Part shown: piece by piece, positions 7,891 to 15,742 of the stretch
Position numbering within the stretch: position 1 is the first letter of the stretch
Layout: each line of letters begins with the position of its first letter
Assembly (NCBI GenBank): GCA_900541855.1
Contig: UQLD01000007.1
Location: forward strand, 43,166 to 107,165
Origin: an uncultured Collinsella sp.
Lineage (GTDB): Bacteria > Actinomycetota > Coriobacteriia > Coriobacteriales > Coriobacteriaceae
Length of the DNA: 64,000 nucleotides
Reading direction: 5' to 3'
The notes under the pieces: model-generated
What the model was told of the DNA's origin: nothing
Seen by the model: only the letters and a program-made list of their open reading frames with translations
Database searches by the model: none
Made by a program: the position numbers and the translations under genes

Positions 7891-10800
7891 ATGGAGATCA
7901 CCATCAATCGCGAAATTGGGAAGCTCGGACTTCCCAGGCATCTTGTGCTTGGCATGGATCCAGGAATTGCAAGCTGCGGATTCGCACTTATCGACACAGC
8001 CAATCATGAAATCCTGGATTTGGGCGTCAGATTATTTGACTCTCCAACTCATCCTAAAACGGGCCAAAGTCTTGCGGTTATTCGCAGGGGCTTCCGCTCT
8101 ACCCGTCGAAACATTGACCGTACCCAGGCGCGCTTGAAGCACTGTCTCCAAATCCTCAAGGCTTATGGCCTCATCCCCCAAGACGCCACCAAAGAGTACT
8201 TCCACACCACAAAAGGCGACAAGCAGCCGCTCAAGCTTCGCGTTGATGGCCTTGACCGCCTGCTCAATGATCGCGAGTGGGCGCTAGTCCTATACTCCCT
8301 CTGCAAGCGCCGTGGATACACCCCCCACGGAGAAGGCAATCAGGATAAATCAAGCGAAGGCGGCAAGGTTCTATCCGCCCTTGCGGCCAACAAGGAAGCA
8401 ATTGCGGAGACCTCGTGCCGCACCGTTGGCGAATGGCTCGCTCAGCAGCCTCAAAGTCGCAATCGTGGCGGCAATTACGACAAGTGTGTAACGCACGCCC
8501 AGCTTATCGAAGAAACTCATATCCTATTTGATGCTCAACGCTCCTTTGGCTCCAAATACGCTTCGCCGGAATTTGAGGCCGCATATATCGAGGTTTGCGA
8601 TTGGGAGCGTTCGCGCAAAGACTTCGACCGCCGCACGTACGACCTCGTTGGCCACTGCTCATACTTCCCAACAGAAAAACGAGCCGCACGCTGCACGCTT
8701 ACGAGCGAACTTGTTTCAGCCTATGGAGCACTCGGCAACATCACCATCATCCACGAAAACGGGACCTCTCGCGCCCTGAGCGCTACGGAGCGCGATGAGT
8801 GCATTGCGATCCTGTTCTCGTGCGAGCCAATTCGAGGCAACAAAGATTGTGCTGTTAAATTCGGCGCCCTCCGAAAAGCGCTCGACCTTAGTTCCGGCGA
8901 TTACTTTAAGGGAGTTCCAGCTGCCGACGAAAAAACGCGCGAGGTGTACAAGCCCAAGGGATGGCGCGTGCTCCGCAATACCCTCAATACGGCCAACCCC
9001 ATTCTCCTGCAGCGTTTGCGCGATGACCGCAATCTCGCCGATGCCGTTATGGAGGCGGTGGCATACTCTTCAGCTCTCCCCGTACTCCAAGAGCAGCTTC
9101 AGGGGCTGCCGCTTTCGGAAGCGGAGATTGAGGCGCTCTGTAGGCTTCCCTATTCATCCAAAGCTCTTAACGGCTATGGCAACCGTTCCAAAAAAGCACT
9201 CGACCTGCTGCTCGATTGCCTCGAGGAGCCCGAGGTCCTCAACCTTACGCAGGCCGAAAATGACTGCGGCCTGCTGGGACTTCGCATCGCTGGCGCCCAG
9301 CTCGAGCGCTCCGATCGCCTGATGCCCTATGAGACCTGGATCGAACGTACCGGTCGGACAAATAACAATCCCGTCGTCATTCGCGCCATGTCGCAAATGC
9401 GAAAAGTGGTCAACGCCATCTGCCGCAAGTGGGGCGTGCCAAACGAAATCCACGTTGAGCTTGATCGAGAGCTCAGGTTGCCTCAGCGCGCAAAAGACGA
9501 GATTGCCAAGGCCAATAAGAAGAACGAGAAAAATCGCGAGCGCATTGCCGGGCAAATCGCTGAGCTGCGTGGCTGCACGGCAGATGAGGTCACGGGCAAA
9601 CAGATAGAGAAGTACCGCCTGTGGGAAGAGCAGGAATGCTTCGACCTTTACACGGGCGCTAAAATCGAAGTCGATCGCCTAATTAGCGACGACACCTACA
9701 CGCAGATTGACCACATCCTGCCGTTCTCTCGTACGGGAGAAAACTCGCGCAACAACAAAGTCCTGGTCCTCGCCAAAAGCAATCAGGATAAACGCGAACA
9801 GACACCTTACGAATGGATGTCCCACGACGGTGCGCCTTCATGGGATGCTTTTGAGCGTCGCGTTCAGGAAAACCAGAAACTCAGCCGTCGCAAAAAGAAC
9901 TTCCTGCTGGAAAAAGACCTTGATTCCAAGGAAGGCGAATTCTTAGCACGCAGCTTCACCGACACCGCCTATATGTCGCGAGAAGTATGCGCTTACCTCG
10001 CCGACTGCCTACTGTTCCCCGATGATGGCGCAAAAGCACATGTTGTTCCTACCACTGGCAGAGCGACCGCATGGCTGCGTCGCAGGTGGGGGCTTAACTT
10101 TGGTTCGAATGGCGAAAAAGACCGCTCGGACGATCGTCACCATGCCACCGATGCTTGTGTGATTGCAGCATGTAGTCGAAGCCTCGTGATTAAAACCGCT
10201 CGAATCAACCAAGAGACACACTGGAGCATAACCAGAGGCATGAACGAGACCCAACGCCGCGATGCCATCATGAAGGCTCTCGAAAGTGTTATGCCCTGGG
10301 AAACCTTTGCGAACGAAGTACGCGCGGCGCACGATTTCGTCGTACCCACCCGCTTTGTTCCGCGTAAGGGAAAGGGAGAGCTATTTGAGCAGACGGTCTA
10401 TCGCTATGCCGGCGTCAACGCACAGGGTAAAGACATTGCTCGCAAGGCGAGCTCCGATAAGGACATCGTCATGGGCAACGCCGTTGTGTCGGCAGACGAG
10501 AAGTCGGTCATCAAGGTGAGCGAAATGCTGTGTCTGAGGCTCTGGCATGACCCGGAGGCCAAGAAGGGGCAGGGCGCTTGGTACGCAGACCCCGTCTATA
10601 AGGCGGATATTCCTGCACTTAAAGATGGGACGTATGTGCCTAGAATTGCTAAGGCGCATACTGGCCGAAAAGCCTGGAAGCCCGTGCCCGAAAGCGCTAT
10701 GAAGAAACCGCCGCTGGAGATATATCTGGGCGATCTAGTACAGATAGGCGATTTTGTTGGGCGGTTTAGCGGATTTGACATCAACGGTGCAAATTGGTCT

Positions 10801-10902
10801 TTTTCTGACAGACTTACCAAGAAAAAACTGCGTTCACCAACCGTAAACAAGCTTGGCAACGATCCATTGCCGCTCATTATCCGTGAGTCACCTGTTCGTT
10901 AA
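7891..10902 (+). CDS. cas9: Type II-C CRISPR-associated endonuclease Cas9
   Basis: An RNA-guided DNA endonuclease of 1003 residues, within the compact II-C size range. RuvC-I is LVLGMDPGIASCGFALID with Asp23; the Arg-rich bridge helix spans about 65-85 (RRGFRSTRRNIDRTQARLK); RuvC-II is EIHVELDREL with Glu523; the HNH domain has TQIDHILPFSR (Asp607, His608) and NNKVLVLAKSNQDK; RuvC-III is DRHHATDACVIAA (His751, Asp754). The last 230 residues form the PAM-interacting region. All nuclease residues are present. The ATG at 7891 follows GAGAGGGG at the right distance; an in-frame ATG at 7849 has no SD. The array, tracrRNA, cas1 and cas2 follow downstream. Confidence 0.97.
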   Translation: MEITINREIGKLGLPRHLVLGMDPGIASCGFALIDTANHEILDLGVRLFDSPTHPKTGQSLAVIRRGFRSTRRNIDRTQARLKHCLQILKAYGLIPQDATKEYFHTTKGDKQPLKLRVDGLDRLLNDREWALVLYSLCKRRGYTPHGEGNQDKSSEGGKVLSALAANKEAIAETSCRTVGEWLAQQPQSRNRGGNYDKCVTHAQLIEETHILFDAQRSFGSKYASPEFEAAYIEVCDWERSRKDFDRRTYDLVGHCSYFPTEKRAARCTLTSELVSAYGALGNITIIHENGTSRALSATERDECIAILFSCEPIRGNKDCAVKFGALRKALDLSSGDYFKGVPAADEKTREVYKPKGWRVLRNTLNTANPILLQRLRDDRNLADAVMEAVAYSSALPVLQEQLQGLPLSEAEIEALCRLPYSSKALNGYGNRSKKALDLLLDCLEEPEVLNLTQAENDCGLLGLRIAGAQLERSDRLMPYETWIERTGRTNNNPVVIRAMSQMRKVVNAICRKWGVPNEIHVELDRELRLPQRAKDEIAKANKKNEKNRERIAGQIAELRGCTADEVTGKQIEKYRLWEEQECFDLYTGAKIEVDRLISDDTYTQIDHILPFSRTGENSRNNKVLVLAKSNQDKREQTPYEWMSHDGAPSWDAFERRVQENQKLSRRKKNFLLEKDLDSKEGEFLARSFTDTAYMSREVCAYLADCLLFPDDGAKAHVVPTTGRATAWLRRRWGLNFGSNGEKDRSDDRHHATDACVIAACSRSLVIKTARINQETHWSITRGMNETQRRDAIMKALESVMPWETFANEVRAAHDFVVPTRFVPRKGKGELFEQTVYRYAGVNAQGKDIARKASSDKDIVMGNAVVSADEKSVIKVSEMLCLRLWHDPEAKKGQGAWYADPVYKADIPALKDGTYVPRIAKAHTGRKAWKPVPESAMKKPPLEIYLGDLVQIGDFVGRFSGFDINGANWSFSDRLTKKKLRSPTVNKLGNDPLPLIIRESPVR

Positions 10903-11023
10903 GGCGTTGATGCGCGCCACCGCTGTCCAGATGAGGGCGCCGGCGCGCATTAACATATGCAGGCTCTGCCCGCACATTCTTAAAGCAATGCGTTTCAAAA
11001 TCAGCGTTGCCCCTGTTCCTCAA
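10903..11023 (+). other. Spacer between cas9 and the first CRISPR repeat
   Basis: 121 bases with no ORF or hairpin that I would defend. It is GC-rich and lacks an obvious -10 box, unlike a usual AT-rich leader. The first repeat beside it carries a changed first base, as at the 5' end of other II-C arrays, so this side is probably not where new spacers enter. Confidence 0.4.
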
Positions 11024-12644
11024 ATCTTGAGCACGCGCCCTTCCCCAAGGTGATACGCTGATGAGCGTGAGCCAGAACGTCTTGTTCTTGTCTTGAGCAC
11101 GCGCCCTTCCCCAAGGTGATACGCTCAAAAACGACGGCTCGACGAGTCCCATTTAGTCTTGAGCACGCGCCCTTCCCCAAGGTGATACGCTAGACGCGCG
11201 CGCCTCCTAGCTCCTCCTCAAGTCTTGAGCACGCGCCCTTCCCCAAGGTGATACGCTTCGACGCCCTCGACAGACGATTTGCGGTAAGTCTTGAGCACGC
11301 GCCCTTCCCCAAGGTGATACGCTCGGTCATGCCGCTATCACCGATGCAGAGGGGTCTTGAGCACGCGCCCTTCCCCAAGGTGATACGCTAATGAAGATGG
11401 ACGTCAATGAGCTAGTGGTGGTCTTGAGCACGCGCCCTTCCCCAAGGTGATACGCTTTCTTCAGCCAGCAGTACTGCCACATCTGCGTCTTGAGCACGCG
11501 CCCTTCCCCAAGGTGATACGCTAAGGTCGCCGCGTGCCGATCCATAGCCGGAGTCTTGAGCACGCGCCCTTCCCCAAGGTGATACGCTGAATTGTGCAGG
11601 CACAGCACCCAAGTCATAGTCTTGAGCACGCGCCCTTCCCCAAGGTGATACGCTGCGCGCCAGTCGAACGGAACGCTCATCGTCGTCTTGAGCACGCGCC
11701 CTTCCCCAAGGTGATACGCTGTGGTTGGATTAAGGCACGCAACGCGGTAGGTCTTGAGCACGCGCCCTTCCCCAAGGTGATACGCTCCGTTCATGGTCGA
11801 GGAGTTGGGCCTGAAGGTCTTGAGCACGCGCCCTTCCCCAAGGTGATACGCTACTCATAGTTATCAGCGTTGGCGATATTCTGTCTTGAGCACGCGCCCT
11901 TCCCCAAGGTGATACGCTTTCAGCGCGGCGCGGGCTTCCTTCATCACGGTCTTGAGCACGCGCCCTTCCCCAAGGTGATACGCTGAGACGAACTTTACCC
12001 TTGCATCCGACCCGGTCTTGAGCACGCGCCCTTCCCCAAGGTGATACGCTCGGTAGTAGAACGTGCCGCCGCCGGGGCTGGTCTTGAGCACGCGCCCTTC
12101 CCCAAGGTGATACGCTCGTGTCGAGATGGCAGAGATAACGGGCATAGTCTTGAGCACGCGCCCTTCCCCAAGGTGATACGCTGGTCTGTACCTCGATTGT
12201 CCACTTGATCCAGTCTTGAGCACGCGCCCTTCCCCAAGGTGATACGCTCACGAAGATATTTCACCCTCAGCTTATCCAGTCTTGAGCACGCGCCCTTCCC
12301 CAAGGTGATACGCTGACTGGGAAATTAAGGAAGAGCCCCAGCCGGTCTTGAGCACGCGCCCTTCCCCAAGGTGATACGCTGACCGTAGGCGTCGTATAAC
12401 CTCTTCGTGTGTCTTGAGCACGCGCCCTTCCCCAAGGTGATACGCTCATACGAGCTTGCACGCTATAGCTACAACAGTCTTGAGCACGCGCCCTTCCCCA
12501 AGGTGATACGCTGAACGGGTTGGTGATGCCGTAGTCGATGCTGTCTTGAGCACGCGCCCTTCCCCAAGGTGATACGCTTTGACCTCGTAATACCCGTTAA
12601 CAATGTCCGTCTTGAGCACGCGCCCTTCCCCAAGGTGATACGCT
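11024..12644 (+). CRISPR. Type II-C CRISPR array, 25 repeats and 24 spacers
   Basis: A 36-base repeat beginning GTCTTGAGCACGCGCCC and ending CCCCAAGGTGATACGCT recurs at a 66-base period. All spacers are 30 bases except the sixth (11390-11420, 31 bases), and all 24 differ from each other. The first repeat (11024-11059) has A in place of the first G; all others read as identical. The tracrRNA strand implies that crRNAs read in the + direction, spacer then 5' part of repeat. A hairpin closes the array 10 bases after the last repeat. Every repeat ends in TGATACGCT, loosely an extended -10 box, as in II-C arrays with a promoter in each repeat. Open frames across the array are translations of repeats, not genes. 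Confidence 0.98.
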
Positions 12645-12653
12645 ATGTGCGCA

Positions 12654-12684
12654 CAGAAAAGCCCCTTTAACAGGGGCTTTTCTG
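12654..12684 (+). terminator. Terminator hairpin closing the CRISPR array
   Basis: CAGAAAAGCCCC and GGGGCTTTTCTG pair perfectly around TTTAACA, followed by TTTC, 10 bases after the last repeat. It suits termination of a + strand pre-crRNA. Between here and the tracrRNA end at 12925 lie about 240 AT-richer bases in which I see no gene; one CTACCGTTTACGG motif is at 12891-12903. Confidence 0.7.
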
Positions 12685-12924
12685 TTTCAAGCCTCAAAAA
12701 AAGAAGACTGATTCGACCTCAGATCTACATCTGCGATTCATTTTTTTCGAGACAAAATGCGTCGACACGTCGCGCTTCACGCAAGAAAAGAGCCGTATTC
12801 GGCACAGCGATTTATGTACTTATCTTCACAATCGAATCAATCCTTAGGCGCAAAAACGCTCAAAAGGACCCGCCTAAATGCTATCCATAGCTACCGTTTA
12901 CGGAATACTGGCTAACACTCGCCC

Positions 12925-13043
12925 AAAAAAGTTCGCCCCGCCCAATCCGAAGATTGAACGGGGGTTACTTTACGGGTAAGCCACTTAAGTGGCTCCCCTT
13001 GTCTGGAGCCGCGCCCTTCCCCAAGGTGAGCTGCTTTCGACTT
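12925..13043 (-). ncRNA. tracrRNA of the type II-C system
   Basis: Read on the minus strand. The anti-repeat at 13035-13001 is complementary to the CRISPR repeat, including a run of 20 matching bases (13011-13030 or thereabouts), with one bulge and a few mismatches near the ends. It is followed by AAGG, a hairpin AGCCAC-TTAA-GTGGCT (about 12996-12981), a linker, and a terminator hairpin CCCCGTTCAATC-TTCG-GATTGGGCGGGG followed by CGAAC and six T (12930-12925). A TACAAT box lies 7 bases before the expected 5' end. The layout anti-repeat, stem-loop, terminator is that of known tracrRNAs. The ends are inferred. Confidence 0.85.
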
Positions 13044-13049
13044 AGCCGT

Positions 13050-13055
13050 ATTGTA
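13050..13055 (-). promoter_or_regulatory. -10 box of the tracrRNA promoter
   Basis: TACAAT on the minus strand, ending 7 bases before the predicted tracrRNA 5' end. No good -35 hexamer is at 16-18 bases; the best T-rich match, TTGTCG, is 22 bases away and overlaps the cas1 start. Confidence 0.5.
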
Positions 13056-13084
13056 GCGCTAATGCGGGGAAGGTCGTCGACAAA

Positions 13085-13975
13085 ATGGCCCAACGGACGA
13101 TACTTATCCACAGCAAGGCCCACCTCTGCATCAAGAACGGCCTATTGATGATCACCGTGGACGACCGCAGCTCCACCATTCCCCTCGAGGACATTTGGGT
13201 CGTCATCGTCGAATCCCATCAAACCACGTTGACGGTCGCCTGCATGTCACAACTCAACGACGCGGGAATAGGCGTCATGATCTGCGGGCGCGATCATATG
13301 CCCAATGGTCTTATGCTCCCCATGGGCGCCCATTCACGCCATGCGCGCATCGTCGAGGATCAGCTTGCCATGAGCCTTCCGTTAAAAAAGCAGCTTTGGA
13401 AACGGATCGTGCAGGCAAAGATACTCAACCAAGCGGCGGTTCTCACAGAAATGGGGTTGCCTACAGGCCCTCTCCCCTCTTATGCCAAAACTGTTCTTTC
13501 GGGCGACACGGACAATCGAGAAGGCGCAGCTGCCTCCGCGTACTTTAAAGCCCTCATCACCGATGGAACAAGACGTAACAGTATGCAGAGCTCCGCCCTC
13601 GATTATGGTTACAGCGTCCTGCGTGCAGGCATCGGAAGAGCAGCCGTTGGCGGCGGATGGCTCGTATCCCAAGGGCTTCACCATCACAGCGTTTACAACG
13701 CATTCAATCTCGTCGACGATCTTATTGAACCGTTCCGCCCTCTCGTCGATCTAATTGTTATGAGCTACGGCGTTGCAGAGCCTTTGGGCCAGCGCGACAA
13801 AGCGTTGCTCGCTCGCGTGTTTGAGCACGTCATGACTATCGACGGAAAACGTTGCGGCTGTCAGCAGTGCATAGAGACAACGCTCTCTTCACTCAGAACT
13901 GCCGTTCTCGAAAAGGACCCTAAGAGGCTGTTGTTGCCCGAGCTAAGAGGGCTCGAGATGGTATCTGTTGAATAG
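13085..13975 (+). CDS. cas1: CRISPR-associated endonuclease Cas1, type II
   Basis: A 296-residue integrase subunit that, with Cas2, inserts new spacers. Type II features: short N-terminal beta domain, then the helical catalytic domain with Glu146 in NREGAAASAYF, a His in GLHHHSVYN near 200, and an Asp in DDLIEPFRPLVD near 212. All three metal-binding positions are kept. The ATG at 13085 has only a distant GGGAAGG as ribosome binding site. The tracrRNA promoter lies just upstream on the other strand, so the two transcripts diverge. Cas2 starts 9 bases after the stop. No csn2 or cas4 is present, as expected for II-C. Confidence 0.96.
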   Translation: MAQRTILIHSKAHLCIKNGLLMITVDDRSSTIPLEDIWVVIVESHQTTLTVACMSQLNDAGIGVMICGRDHMPNGLMLPMGAHSRHARIVEDQLAMSLPLKKQLWKRIVQAKILNQAAVLTEMGLPTGPLPSYAKTVLSGDTDNREGAAASAYFKALITDGTRRNSMQSSALDYGYSVLRAGIGRAAVGGGWLVSQGLHHHSVYNAFNLVDDLIEPFRPLVDLIVMSYGVAEPLGQRDKALLARVFEHVMTIDGKRCGCQQCIETTLSSLRTAVLEKDPKRLLLPELRGLEMVSVE

Positions 13976-13984
13976 GGAGGAGCC

Positions 13985-14302
13985 ATGAGGGTTATGAGGT
14001 TATTGGTTCTGTTCGATCTTCCAACGGGAAGCAAAGCCGAGCGTCGGCAGTATAGCGACTTTCGAAAGTTTCTGATTAACGACGGATACCATATGGAGCA
14101 GTTTTCGGTGTATTCGCGCCTGTTGGTGACTCGCGAATCCGCAGCGGCGCATATCGCTCGCCTTAAGCTGAATCTTCCAAGCGCTGGAGAGGTCACCGTT
14201 ATCGAAATGACCGAAAAGCAATACGAAGACCGAATGGTCCTTCTGAGCGAGCACAAGGAGCAGCCCGTTGAGCAGGGCGCGCAGTTAACGCTTGTGTTTT
14301 GA
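13985..14302 (+). CDS. cas2: CRISPR-associated protein Cas2
   Basis: A 105-residue ferredoxin-fold protein completing the Cas1-Cas2 adaptation complex. The first strand, RLLVLFDLP, carries the conserved Asp11; YHMEQFSVYSRLLVT and GEVTVIEMTEKQYEDR match the remaining core of type II Cas2 proteins. The ATG at 13985 follows GGGAGGAGCC closely. It is the last gene of the CRISPR-Cas operon. Confidence 0.95.
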   Translation: MRVMRLLVLFDLPTGSKAERRQYSDFRKFLINDGYHMEQFSVYSRLLVTRESAAAHIARLKLNLPSAGEVTVIEMTEKQYEDRMVLLSEHKEQPVEQGAQLTLVF

Positions 14303-14351
14303 CGTTGCCGCCTCTCACGCGCTTGACCTCCCCGGTCTTGGACGGCTTGCG

Positions 14352-14617
14352 ATGTTGGGCAGCGTGTTTGGCATGGTAGGTGGAGCTTTTGCCTGGTGTC
14401 TTGCCCACGCCAAGACCCTTGCGGCTCGACTGTTCCCCACCCCTATGTGCGCATCGCCGCTATGGGTCTTATGCTGTCAGCGATTCTGCTCGCACCCATC
14501 CTTATTGGCTGCGAAGTCTTCGGCTTTGGTAACCTGCCGATGTCCTTTATTGTCTGCGTCGTCGCCTACCTGTTCAACATGGATAAGTCGATCTACGCCC
14601 TGCAAGAGCGGGCGTAG
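14352..14617 (+). pseudogene. Frameshifted small membrane protein remnant
   Basis: Two reading frames each encode a plausible part of one membrane protein: the frame from 14352 gives MLGSVFGMVGGAFAWCLAHA and continues to RLFP near 14435, while the frame +1 to it gives PYVRIAAMGLMLSAILLAPI then LIGCEVFGFGNLPMSFIV and a TAG at 14615-14617. The switch falls in a C-rich run (TTCCCCACCCC, about 14432-14442). A single-base change would join them into a protein of roughly 88 residues with two or three membrane segments. I do not recognise the family. The second half alone could be read from an ATG at 14396, so a functional short gene is possible. Confidence 0.4.
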
Positions 14618-14622
14618 ATCGA
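14588..14622. terminator. Hairpin spanning the stop of the membrane remnant
   Basis: TCGATCTACGCCC and GGGCGTAGATCGA form a perfect 13-bp stem whose right arm contains the stop codon of the membrane remnant. A second dyad (CGGAAACGGCGTCCC / GGGACACGGTTTCCG) follows at about 14651-14694. Together they probably terminate transcription from both sides, since ogt converges from the right. Confidence 0.55.
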
Positions 14623-14762
14623 TGTCCAAAGCAAGTGGTCTCAACCGGAAACGGCGTCCCACTCTGAGGCTGTATTCCGGGACACGGTTTCCGCTTGGGA
14701 CTCCATTCGGGAAGCGCATCCCGTTCTTTCACAGCGTCTTGATCATGCAAAATGCCCTGGCG

Positions 14763-15341
14763 TTACTCCTCGTACGCGCCCTCAAGCCGAAGTAGCCACT
14801 CCTTGCGATCGAGCCCGCCGGCATATCCGTTGAGCGATCCGTCGGCGGCAACCACGCGATGGCACGGCACGATAATCGAAATGGGATTACGTGCGACCGC
14901 AGCCCCCACCGCACGAGGAGACACAACGGGATCCTCGTTTCCCGGCACACGATGTCGAGCCGCAACACGCTGGGCGATCTCACCATACGTGGCGACCTCA
15001 CCACGCGGAATAGAAAGCAGCTCGTACCAAACTTCACGCTGAAACGCCGTACCGATCATATGCAACGGCGGCGTAAACCGAGGTTCCTGCCCTGCAAAAT
15101 AAGCATTCAGCCAAGCCCACGAACGCTCAAGCACCGAAGAGGCCGCACCATGGGCCGGATTCGCCGACGACATGCCGCCAATACCGGAAACCGCGTCGGC
15201 GCCTTCAACATGTTCGGAGTCTTCCCGTAGAAGCGTGGAGCCAAAATGCTCCTGCCCCTCAAACCAAAGCCCCGTCAGACCGCGGCCATCAGCGGCAAGC
15301 AGGATTTCGCCCAAAGGCGAAGCAAACGTCGTCGTGACCAC
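14763..15341 (-). CDS. ogt: Methylated-DNA-[protein]-cysteine S-methyltransferase
   Basis: A 192-residue suicide repair protein that transfers alkyl groups from O6-alkylguanine in DNA to its own cysteine. The C-terminal domain has the full signature: GTAFQREVWYELLSIPRGE, VATYGEIAQR, the helix-turn-helix Arg in SPRAVGAAVARNP, and the active site IIVPCHRVV; the N-terminal RNase H-like domain starts FASPLGEILLAADGRGLTGLW. It is longer than E. coli Ogt because of a Gly/Ser/Ala-rich insert near residues 45-70. The start follows AAAGGAGCCGCTGGTG. It appears to be monocistronic. Confidence 0.93.
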   Translation of the reverse strand: MVTTTFASPLGEILLAADGRGLTGLWFEGQEHFGSTLLREDSEHVEGADAVSGIGGMSSANPAHGAASSVLERSWAWLNAYFAGQEPRFTPPLHMIGTAFQREVWYELLSIPRGEVATYGEIAQRVAARHRVPGNEDPVVSPRAVGAAVARNPISIIVPCHRVVAADGSLNGYAGGLDRKEWLLRLEGAYEE

Positions 15342-15412
15342 CAGCGGCTCCTTTCAAAACTCCGCACCATAATACCGCGAATTGTGCAGACAACCCCAAT
15401 CGACCCCAAAGT

Positions 15413-15504
15413 CACCCAAGGCAGCAGGCGCGAAGCGCCGCAGCTGCCGGCCGCGCCCCACAGTCCCCCAAGGCGGCAGGCGCGAAGCGCCGAGACCGCC
15501 GCCG
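15413..15504. repeat. Tandem GC-rich hairpin units
   Basis: Two adjacent units share CCCAAGGC(A/G)GCAGGCG and then CGAAGCGCCG. Each folds on itself (GGCAGC with GCTGCC at 15420-15448; GGCGGC with ACCGCC at 15472-15500) around the common inner stem GGCGC-GAA-GCGCC. This is another case of a constant centre with copy-specific outer arms. The GC-rich open frames across it look spurious. Confidence 0.5.
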
Positions 15505-15604
15505 GGACCAAGGCCCGCAATGGCCACGCGCCCCCACATCAGCCCAGCGGCCCCAACCAACAACGGCCCCATCGCAGGCCGCTCGCAGCAGCGTCACCGC
15601 AGGC

Positions 15605-15726
15605 GGGGCCGGGCTTAGTTTTCAGAACACTCCGCAGACCAGTGTGGCGCCTTGTCCGCGGCTCCGAAGGAGCAGGACAAGGCGCCACACATGGTCGAGG
15701 ACGTTCTGAAAACTAAGCCCGGCCCC
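15605..15726. repeat. Long palindromic intergenic element, copy B (3' side of asd)
   Basis: Outer arms GGGGCCGGGCTTAGTTTTC / GAAAACTAAGCCCGGCCCC, an inner hairpin GTGTGGCGCCTTGTCC / GGACAAGGCGCCACAC, and the family signature TCC-GCA-GACC opposite GGTC-GA-GGA. The 4-bp stem differs from copies A, E and F on both strands in a compensating way. Confidence 0.85.
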
Positions 15727-15742
15727 CGCCGGACAGGTCACA

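Noticed and set aside
11190..12697. Open reading frames across the CRISPR array with repeated peptide units (both strands)
   Set aside because: The 66-base period is a multiple of three, so the repeat is read in one frame over and over. There is no SD, and the repeat/spacer structure explains it fully.
12645..12890. 81-codon frame starting right after the last CRISPR repeat
   Set aside because: It runs through the terminator hairpin, has no SD, and shows no domain-like composition.
13001..13035. Isolated degenerate CRISPR repeat as a leftover of a longer array
   Set aside because: It is followed, on the minus strand, by tracrRNA-like stem-loops and a T-run terminator and preceded by a -10 box, which a decayed repeat would not have.
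15246..15716. Arg/Pro/Ala-rich open frames over the GC-rich region before asd
   Set aside because: They cover tandem hairpins and palindrome B; composition and lack of SD indicate no gene.
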